A DNA stretch of 46,036 nt from a virus, in the IMG/VR virus record IMGVR_UViG_3300042566_000392, positions 1 to 46,036 of that record, one strand, 5' to 3'. Under the pieces are notes generated by a model. It searched no databases and was not told the DNA's origin. It was given only the letters and a program-made list of their open reading frames with translations. This document shows positions 7,007 to 15,900 of the stretch, piece after piece (within the stretch, counting starts at the first letter, position 1; every line of letters starts with the position of its first letter). A program made the position numbers and the translations under genes.

Positions 7007-8071
7007 TTACTGGGCTGCTCGGCCCGCTGACAGGGACGAAGCCCCCAGGCCAGATTGGCCTGCGAACCGAGCCCGCTCCTGTGAGGCGAGGCCCTTCTTC
7101 TTGACGGCGACATCTGCCGCCCCAGTCAGGTTGAACTGCTCCCTGACAAGTTCATCCGCCGTGGCGACCTCGGACGAGAGCGCCCCGAGCCGCTGGTAGG
7201 CGGGGGTCTGCTCGGCGACCTTGCCGAACTTGGTGGTCGAGTCGGCGAAAGTCGAGGTGTACGAGGAGTTCACCGAGTCGTAGTAGCCCCCGATCTCGTC
7301 CCGTAGCAAGTTCTGGATCCCGACGCCCTGCGTGGCAGCGGCCCCGCCCACGTTTGCCCTGTTCAGATTGCGGCGCGACTCGGAGTCCAGGTACGACATG
7401 GTCTTCTTCGGGTCCAGAACGTAGGCGGTCATCTCGGCGTCCGTCATCCCGTAAAGCTCCCGAAGCTGCCTCTTCACCTCGGCGTTGCCGGAGTAGTTGG
7501 TGTAGTCGCTGGCCTTCTGGAGGCGGTCGTTGACCTCGACGGCAGAGACGTCGTTGGCGATGAGGGACGCGAAGTCGGCGGGGTCGTCGAACAAGGTGGC
7601 CGGCATCTGGTGTCTCAACATCGCCTGCTTGTAGCCCTGCTCCATGGCGATGTAACTGGCGGGCAGGAGTTCGGCCAACCCGTTCTTGACCCGCTCGGCG
7701 TTGCCCGCGAAGCGTGTGGCCCAAGCGTCCTTGTATTCGGCGTCGTTCTTCAGCATGACCATGATGTCTTCGCCTGAGTAGCCGGCGCGGACGTACTTTT
7801 CCATGCCGTTGATGAACGCCTCCATGCCGTTGGTCTTGAAGTATTCGCGGGTGACGTCGATCAAACGGTTCGTCTGCGCTGCCTGCGCGTCAGCCTGGGC
7901 CTTGGCGGCAGCGGCCTCAGTCGCGGCCTTGTTCTCCCAGTACAAATCCTGAGCGCTCTTGGTGGGCGGCGGAGGCGGCGTCGGATCTGGGGTGGTGATG
8001 TTGATTCCACCCTTGAATCCCTCGCCAGCAAGCCCAAACGGGTTTGGGGCTGCGTAGTTAGTTGTGGCCAT
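7007..8071 (-). CDS. Putative internal virion (ejection) protein, 354 aa
   Basis: ATG 8071 follows a GGAG site. A Pro-rich N-terminus (PDPTPPPPPTK, residues about 28-38) leads into an Ala/Gln-rich helix (about 46-70). A helical core follows with LLPASYIAMEQGYKQAML and LIANDVSAVEVNDRL. I associate that core with a conserved, uncharacterised protein found next to giant internal proteins in several actinophages, but this is from memory. The C-terminus is long-helical and Ser/Ala/Gly-rich. With the next two genes and the giant protein it makes a likely set of internal proteins injected with DNA, standing in for a tape measure. Confidence 0.6.
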   Translation of the reverse strand: MATTNYAAPNPFGLAGEGFKGGINITTPDPTPPPPPTKSAQDLYWENKAATEAAAAKAQADAQAAQTNRLIDVTREYFKTNGMEAFINGMEKYVRAGYSGEDIMVMLKNDAEYKDAWATRFAGNAERVKNGLAELLPASYIAMEQGYKQAMLRHQMPATLFDDPADFASLIANDVSAVEVNDRLQKASDYTNYSGNAEVKRQLRELYGMTDAEMTAYVLDPKKTMSYLDSESRRNLNRANVGGAAATQGVGIQNLLRDEIGGYYDSVNSSYTSTFADSTTKFGKVAEQTPAYQRLGALSSEVATADELVREQFNLTGAADVAVKKKGLASQERARFAGQSGLGASSLSAGRAAQ

Positions 8072-8101
8072 TTACTCGCTCCTCATTCATTATCAGATGG
8101 G

Positions 8102-9100
8102 TCACCTCACGAAGCCGAAGTCCTTAAGCATCGACATGGCACCGGCGTTCAGTTCCCTGCGACCCGCCATGGTGTCTCCCCACTCGGCCTTCTTGCGAAG
8201 ATCCTGCTGGAACTCGTACAGGCTCTTGGCTCGCACCGCCCCCGTGCTCGGGTCAGTTACCTGCAAGGCGGACTGAATGTCGGGGTGATCTAGGCCCACG
8301 TTCACCGATGGCTGCTCCATCACCTGGGAGTAAAGCTGGATGTACGGATCGGAGAGGGTCTTCATCGAGGTGCCCTCGTTGATCTGGCTCGCCAAACTCT
8401 GGTAGCGGGACTTCGAGTTGTTGATGATCTGGCTGTTCAGATCCGCCTCGGTTGTCTTGCTCGTCATCAGGTTCTGCACTGCCTCCGCGTACCACTGGTC
8501 GGAGAAGGTCACCCCGTAGTCCTTGGCCTTCTGGCGGAGGCTGGCGGCAGTCGTCTGGGCGTTGCCCTTGAGTGCTCCGTCGGCATCAGCATTGACGTAT
8601 GGGGCCAAGAACGCGCTGACCATGCGGTCGGGAAGCTTGGCCGCCTGATTGGCACCGATCTCGCCATAGTTGTCAGTCAGGCCCTTCTCGGCGAAAGCCC
8701 GAAGTTCCTCATCCGAAATGCCACTGACGTCTGCCCCGACGGTGTTCGCCTGCTCGCGGATCGTTGCCAGAAGATTGTCAACGCGGCGATTCCACGACGC
8801 TGAGTCGGTGTTCTTCGCGTTCTCTGCCTGGCGCTGATTGCCGTCACGGGTCGCGTACCAGTTCGACTGGACGATCTTGTTGCTGACCGTGTTCGCGTCC
8901 CACGAGGAGCCATCGTTCTTGCCAGGGATGATCTTCCCTGTCTTCTTGTCGATGCGTGCGTCGGGGAAACCCTGAGACTGGTACGCGAGGAGCATCAACT
9001 CGGGATTCGACAGGAGTAGACCTACGCCGTAGGTGTTGCCCAAGTCTTCCTGGAGTGCGCCCTCATCGAGCGTGTCGATCTTGTTCGGAGGCTGTGCCAT
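8102..9100 (-). CDS. Putative internal virion protein, 332 aa
   Basis: An almost entirely helical-looking protein (LLATIREQANTVGADV, AASLRQKAKDYGVTF, SDQWYAEAVQNL). There is no signal peptide or membrane segment. Its start overlaps the previous stop as TAATG. The C-terminal part has SLYEFQQDLRKKAEWG, which resembles fold elements of its neighbour at 7007-8071. Position among giant and Ala-rich proteins supports a virion role. I see no enzyme motif. Confidence 0.6.
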   Translation of the reverse strand: MAQPPNKIDTLDEGALQEDLGNTYGVGLLLSNPELMLLAYQSQGFPDARIDKKTGKIIPGKNDGSSWDANTVSNKIVQSNWYATRDGNQRQAENAKNTDSASWNRRVDNLLATIREQANTVGADVSGISDEELRAFAEKGLTDNYGEIGANQAAKLPDRMVSAFLAPYVNADADGALKGNAQTTAASLRQKAKDYGVTFSDQWYAEAVQNLMTSKTTEADLNSQIINNSKSRYQSLASQINEGTSMKTLSDPYIQLYSQVMEQPSVNVGLDHPDIQSALQVTDPSTGAVRAKSLYEFQQDLRKKAEWGDTMAGRRELNAGAMSMLKDFGFVR

Positions 9101-9945
9101 TACATGGCTCCCTTCAGCACGGAACTGAACGCCTTGGAGAACTTCTGCGCTACCTGCATCTCCTGGTAGTCCTCTTCCCTCTTGATCGCCTCGGTCTCAT
9201 GCTGCTGGTAGTCGAGACCAGGGTCCTTTCTGAAATCCTTGGCATAGGAGCCGTAGTAGTTCTTGAACTCGTCGTCCGACAACGTGCGACCGATGAGGTT
9301 TGTTGAGACTGAATCCATGGCGCGCCGGATACCAAGCTCGTCGATGGGCTGCGGAGCGGCAGGCCCCTTGCGGCCATCATCGCCAGGGGCTAGTGGCTGG
9401 ATCCCGCGTGCTTGCGCGTACTCCTCCGCCAACTCAAACGGGGACACCTGGATTCCGATCGAGTTGTAGTACGCCGACTGGGTGACGAACTTGCCGAAAG
9501 CCGACGAGCCCGAAGTCCCGCCCTGCTCCTTGGCGATGGCATTGAACAGCCCCCTGTACTGCGGGTAGTTCATGTACATCGAGTTAGCCGAAGTCTTATC
9601 CATTTCGACTGAGAAATTATTGGGGTCGTTCATCTCGGCGGCTAACCCGTACCCGCCTGGCTGGATGTTCAGTGCCTGAAGGGGCTTAGGCATCCATGCG
9701 CCGCCTTCATCCACGTCGAATTCAGGAACGACGATTTCCCTCCTGGGCGCCACTGGCGGAGTCTTTGGCGGATTGACTGCGGGTGATGACGCTGGCGGGG
9801 TAGACGGCTTCGCCTCCACGGTGGTGTTGCCGCCGCCTGGCTTTGCCGAAGGGCGCTTATCGGACTGTCCAGCAGGGCAGGCTGCCATCACTCCTCCTGG
9901 ATTCTTAATCATCGACCCAGCGGAGTCGTAGCAGTACAGCGTCAT
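9100..9945 (-). CDS. Putative internal virion protein, 281 aa
   Basis: ATG 9945 overlaps the stop of the giant gene (ATGA), so the two are translationally coupled. The N-terminus contains two Cys residues (MTLYCYDSAG, AACPAG), then a Pro/Ala/Thr-rich linker (about 45-70). A globular part follows with YMNYPQYRGLFNAIAKEQGG and FELAEEYAQARG, and the C-terminal helix (about 225-281) is amphipathic. Function is unknown; it is probably part of the same ejection complex as the giant protein. Confidence 0.58.
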   Translation of the reverse strand: MTLYCYDSAGSMIKNPGGVMAACPAGQSDKRPSAKPGGGNTTVEAKPSTPPASSPAVNPPKTPPVAPRREIVVPEFDVDEGGAWMPKPLQALNIQPGGYGLAAEMNDPNNFSVEMDKTSANSMYMNYPQYRGLFNAIAKEQGGTSGSSAFGKFVTQSAYYNSIGIQVSPFELAEEYAQARGIQPLAPGDDGRKGPAAPQPIDELGIRRAMDSVSTNLIGRTLSDDEFKNYYGSYAKDFRKDPGLDYQQHETEAIKREEDYQEMQVAQKFSKAFSSVLKGAM

Positions 9946-12900
9946 GAAAGGCTCCCATACTTCAGTTTCTTCAGGATTGTTCGGATGTAGTTGGCTGCCT
10001 GCGGGCTTGCCTGCCCGATCCCGTCAAGCTCCTGCCACATTGCAGCGTCGAGCATCTTCTTCTGCTGCTTGCCGGCATCCGTGTAGGCGTTAACGCCAGC
10101 CATGGCCTCGTTGTAGGCAAGCCATGTCTGGCTCGCGGCGTCCATGTCCGCTGCCGGTCCAGTGAGGTTTCCGCCCGACTCGTTGTACATGTCAGCGAGC
10201 ATCTCCTGGACGTCGAAGAACAACGGGACGATTCGGTTCTCGGAGTAGCGGTTGGCGTCGCTGTCTGCCTTGTCTCGCAGAGTCGGCATCGAGTTCTTCA
10301 GGGAAGTAGTTTCAGCGGTCTTCTGTTCCTCTAGGTAGTTGATTGCCTTTCTACCCGACTCCGTTGACGAGTCGTACTTGGCGATCTCGGCGTCGTATGC
10401 GTCTTCCGTCTCCTGAAGCACCTTGCTGGGCTGGGCCGCGATGATCTCCGTGAGGAGTTCGTCTTCGGTGCGGTTAACGCGGTAACCGAGCGACTTAATC
10501 ATCGCCCACGCATCCCACGAGAATTCCTTATCTTCGGGGACCGGCGCCATGAACATGTATGCCGTGGGGTACTTGCCCGAAAGCTCCTCGCCGTCAGTGC
10601 GGTACCAGTCGACGACACCCTTGTAGGGCTGGAACCCAGGGATGGTCGCCAGGATCTCATCATTCGTCTTGGTCTTCGACACCGTGAACGGGAGGAGTGC
10701 TCCAGTGGTATCGAGGCGAGCCCACTCCGTGTAAGCGCGGGGCAAGTCATTGGGGTACTTCCGCGTCAAGTAATTCCATAGATCGCTTGCGCCGTCGATA
10801 CCCATGTTGCGTGCCGCGTCACCGATGTTGTTCTGGTACACCTGAGGTGAAGCCGGAACCGTGAAGCCCATCAGGAGCTTTGACAAAAACAGTCCGACGG
10901 AAAGGCGCTGGGCTAGTGCGTACTCTTCGGTGGTCTTGAACATCTCTGTGCCCTGAGTGGCGTCAATCTGGCCATTCGCCGCCATGATCGACACTGCGCC
11001 AGCAACCGACGAGGCCATTGCGGAGTCCTGCTCGCCGGAATCCATCGCGTTCCAAATCTTCTGCACGCTGGCAGGCATGATGGCCTTCGCGTAGTCGCCA
11101 AGGATGCTTCCGTCCTGGCCGGCGGTTGAGTATTCACCCAGCGTCATGGATCGCAAGCCCTGAAGTTGAGGGGCGAAGTTAAACAGCGTTGCCAGCGGAA
11201 TAGTCGCCATAGGGCCAGAAGCGGTAGGAAGCCATGCCATCGGGTCAGTCGAAGGAGCGATCGACTTTAATCGGCCACCGACCGTGAACGGGTCGAGGAT
11301 CGAACCGAGCCCCATGCCTCCACCGCCGAAGCCGCCGAAGACCGTCGACATCACGTCCTGAAGGATCTGGTTGCCTGGGTAGGCGAAGTACACATCGCCA
11401 TTGGAATCACGGTAGGTGAACCCAGTGTCATCGAGCACCTGATAAGTGATGGCCAACTTGTAGTAGGCGTCGGGGTAGTTCTGTGCGAGCCGGCCAGCGC
11501 GTCGAGCGAAGTCCTCCGTCGCACGGTAGTAGCGAGAGAAGTTGCGAATCTTGTAGGCAAGGATCGACCGATTGTTCGGGTTATCCATGTACGACAAGGT
11601 GAAGGCGTAGGAGGCGTCCTGTGCCTGACGGTCGACAATTCCGCGAGCGATCATCTCGTCGATCTCGTCAGCCTGGCGGCCATTGGAGAACATCTTGACG
11701 AGAGCGTCCTCGCGGGGGCGGAGCACTCTGCGGTTCGCCAAGTAGTTGGCGTAGTAGATCGGCTCTCGGGCGATGCGTGCATACTGCGCGCCCATCCAAT
11801 TCCAGGCCCGATCCAAGAACATCGCCTTCTCGTTCTTAGCCGTTGGGATGTTGGCCTGCTCCCGACCGAGGACGTACTCAGGCTTGTCCTTGGTGTCCAT
11901 CGCCTTTAGGTCTTGCACCGAAACGATCGGGCGGTCACGGCCCTTGCTGTCAGTCGTGCGCCACTGCACGTCGACCCGACGCGAGCCATCTCCCAGGAGA
12001 GTCCCCTGGCCGTCGACATCGCTGTAAGTAATGAACTTCTTGCGAAGCTCCAGGTTGGGGGTCCGATCGGAGCGGAGGAAATAGGGGAGGCTGCCCTCGT
12101 AGTAACGCGACGCGAACTGCTCGATGGATGCGTCATCCGAAATGAGGGAGTAGCGCTCTTTGTATCCATAGGAAGTGTCTTCGCGGACAGCCTTAGCAAT
12201 CGCCGCCTTGGCCTTCTCTGGCTGGAAAGCGTAGACAACAAACACCTTGCCAATGGGGCCATCGTCGTTGACGATCGTCTGCAACCGACGATGCCAAATC
12301 TCGTTCGCCCTCGGGTTGGCATCCTCCTTAGCGGAAAGGCCGATGTTCTTGAACTCGCCATAGGAAACGGGCTGCTTGATTCGCGCAAGCTCGACATCGG
12401 GGTAGTCATCAAAAGCTTCGTCGCCGGTTTTGATCTTGGACAGTTGGCCGCTCTGGGCGGTTGAGCCATCCTCCGCAAGGTTGTAGAGCATCACCTGGCC
12501 GGTATGACTAGACATGAGATCCTGGATGTCACGGCCTTCAGGCGACAAGCCGCGCACGCCGTCCTCGACCTCGTTGAGGCCCGACACCTTCTGGCGAACC
12601 ATCACATCGCCGAGAAGTTCGTACATGGGCATTGAGTTGCCGCTCTCCTGAGCCGCAGTGGCTATGGCTATGCGCTTCGGGTCGACGTTGGGGGTGAGCA
12701 GGTCTTTCATCCACATCTGGTTCTGTGCCCACTCTTGCTCGTTGATCCACGTTCCAAGCCTGCGGCTGCGCTTGGCGAACATGCCTAGGCGCGACTTGGA
12801 AGTGATCTCGTACTCAGGCAACTCGGTCTTCGCACCAGGACTCTTCTCAACAATCTTCAAGTCAGCCGTAGCGTCACGCTGCGCGGTAGAGGCTCGACGT

Positions 12901-15900
12901 CCTTTCTGAAGATCACCAATGTGGAAAATGCCATCAGTGAGGAAGAACGACAAGATGTCCTCGATCGCCGAGCGCTGGGAGAAGCGTGGGCCGAAGAGGG
13001 TGCCCAGCGACCAAATGTCCGTGGTGCGCTGCGCCGTCGTGGACAAGGCAGAACCAAGGGGGTTGGCGCGAAATTTACGAATGGCCTCGATCTCCCTTAG
13101 GTCGGGCAAGGAGATCCGTCGCGTCGTCTGGTACAGGTGAATGGCGGACTCGCGGCCAAGTTCATCAACCGACGGCGACCACCTGACAGCGTCCTCGCCC
13201 ACCTGAATCGGGTTACGGATGCGAGTCATGTAGTCATCGACCTTCGCCTGCACACCCTCCATCGAGGTGACCTGATAAACGTTGGGGTCCACCACCTTGG
13301 CCGGCGCGGCCACGGGGGCCGTAGTTGGCGTAGTGAGCACCGGCACGGTCTCGTCAACCACGGCGCCGGCGCTGGGAGCGGTCGCCTCTGGGACGGGTGT
13401 CGCTCCCGTTGCGGGCACGGTGGTCGGAGCTGCTGCATCATCAGCGAAACTGAGTTCACCATTGGCAATTCGGCGCTGTAGGTCTAGGGCAGGATTTTCT
13501 ACCTGGCCGTAGTAACCCTCCTTGTAGGGCTCAATGTTGTAGCGACCTTCAAGCTTCTTCGCGTACTCAGTGACTTGGTCCAGGTCTTTCTGTAGCGGCG
13601 CCTTGTCGAGGTTCATTCGACCGCCGCCCTTGACCCAGCCGCCGTCTCTCCAAATGACAGAAGCGTTCGGCATCCCGATGCTCCAGACGTCGCCTTCCTT
13701 CTTGTTCCACGCCTTCTGGTAGCCCTTGCGCCACATCTTGACGGAGATGCCCTGCCGGGCGGTCTCGACGGAGTAGACGTAATCGCCTACCTCTTCCTGG
13801 AACCCGCTGTAGTTAAGGGATCCGTTGCGGTCCTTGAACCACTGGGGGATGTTCTGGTCTAGGTCGCTAATTAGAACCTGCGGAAGGTCAGGCAAGTCAG
13901 ACTTCGCGGCGATCTGCTTGGCCTGATTTTGCAACTTGCTGTAGTAGGCGAGCAGTGGGCTGACGTCCGAACCTTGCGCGGCGCTCTCGATCAACCTGTA
14001 GCGGGCAAGGTCGATCTGCTCTGCCACCCAAGCGTCACGCTTGAGAATCAGTGAGGTCATGTCGGCGCGGGTGCGGAGCGACCCCAGGAACTTCTCTAGT
14101 TCGTCTGGGCGCTGGCCGGCCCTCACGGCCTTCAGTTCACTGAACTCCTCGTTCCCGATGTAACTGCTTACCTCATTTTCAATCTCATCGTTCGTCTTGA
14201 AGAACGGAGGGCGGAGCTTCTTAATGTTCTTGCCATAAGTAGCGGCATGGTCGCCCATGTATTCGCCTGGGACGGACTTACCGCCATCCTCGAATACAGG
14301 AGTGGGGCCGTACTTATCGAAGAAGCCTTCGTTGTAGTACGAGTCCCAGGTCCCCGTGTTCCACCACGACCACACTGAATCGCTGCCACGCCGCTCGGCC
14401 ATGAGCCTGAGTTGCCTGGGAGTGATGAGGCCGTTCTTCTTCCAGTCAGACCAAGCCGGATTAGTTCTTTCACTTTCCAGGCCGGTCTTAGAAGCTCTTA
14501 CCGTGATTTTCTCGGGAATGTCTGGGTCAGACGTAACGCCGTCTGCGCCTTCAGCGCCGAAGCCATCGGCAACCGCTACTCCGTCGTTGTTAGCACGGAT
14601 CTGCTTGGCGATCTCCTCCTTGGCCTCGGGCGTCTCCTTGCCGAACCCGTACCAGTCAAGGTAGGCGCGCTCTGCTGCGTCATCGCTAAGAATGGACTTC
14701 GCGTATGCGGCCTGTAGCGCCTCATCGCTTTCGTAGTAGACCCCAGCGTTGCCCTGCTTGACCATGAACTCGTCGAGAGATTCAGCGACACGCAAGGAAG
14801 CGGGCAGGGGTTCCATGCCCTCAATGGAGTAGCCGCCGCGCTCCTCCCACTGCTTGTTGAGTTGGGCGACCCATTCAGGGCTCTCCTCGCCCTGCTTCAA
14901 CCCAACCGAGGCGAGGAAGTCATCGACTCTCTTCGGGTCCGACAGGACGTATTCAGCCCACTGCTTGTTGACCTGAGGAGCCAGCGCCTCAAGCTCGTCG
15001 TGCAGTGCCAGCGCGAGGCTGTCGTTGCCTTCGCTGACGGCCCTGCCCATGGCGTCGGTGATCTCGACGAACGTCGGAGTTGAGTCACGGACGCTTTCGA
15101 CTTTGGGAATCTTGGCACCGCGAACACGGACGTCATACAGTTCGCGGGCACGGGCTTCATTGAAGTCGTTGCCGAAGGCGAACTTCTGCTCGTCGACCCA
15201 GCGCAGGAAGTCAGTATCGCGGCGAAGTGGGGAAATTTTCTCCCACGCCTTTACCACTTCCTTGAAGCGGGCCTTTGCGCTCGGGATCGCGTTGGCGTGT
15301 GGCTCATCGACAACGACAAGTTTTCCGTAAGGCCCTTCGCGGAACGGGTACCACACAAAATCGGGATCGTCATGATTCCTGAAAATGTCAATGGGCTTGG
15401 GGTCGTCGGGGCCTGGCTTCTCTCTAGACGGCCTTACCTTGGGCTCAACCCATTCTGGGTGCTCCTTGGCAAGCTGCTCGATTACGACAGCCCGCTCCTC
15501 GTCGCCAATGGCGGAATCAAATCCACCCAAGTCATCCCAGGCTTCCGACCTGGACATGGGGCGTGGCAGAAATGCGTAAGGGTCAGTCAATTCCTCGGGG
15601 ATGGGGAGGTCGTACTTCTTGGAGGCGTCGTAGATTGCTTTCTTCAGCGCCAGTTCGTTGGCCCTGTCGCGCTCCCAGTTGCCCGTGCCGGATCCCCTGC
15701 TCTTAATCTGACCCGACTCATTCCAGGAAATGTTTGAGTCGCCAGATATAGGGGACTCCTCTGGGGTCTTGCCGATACTCGCGGAGTAGCCGCTCGGCTC
15801 GCCGCGCCAGACGTCCTTGCGGAACCACACCTGGGCGCCCTTGGTTCCTGGCTTCACTGGCTTCTCGGGCAAAACGAAAATGTCATGAGGCGTTGGGTTC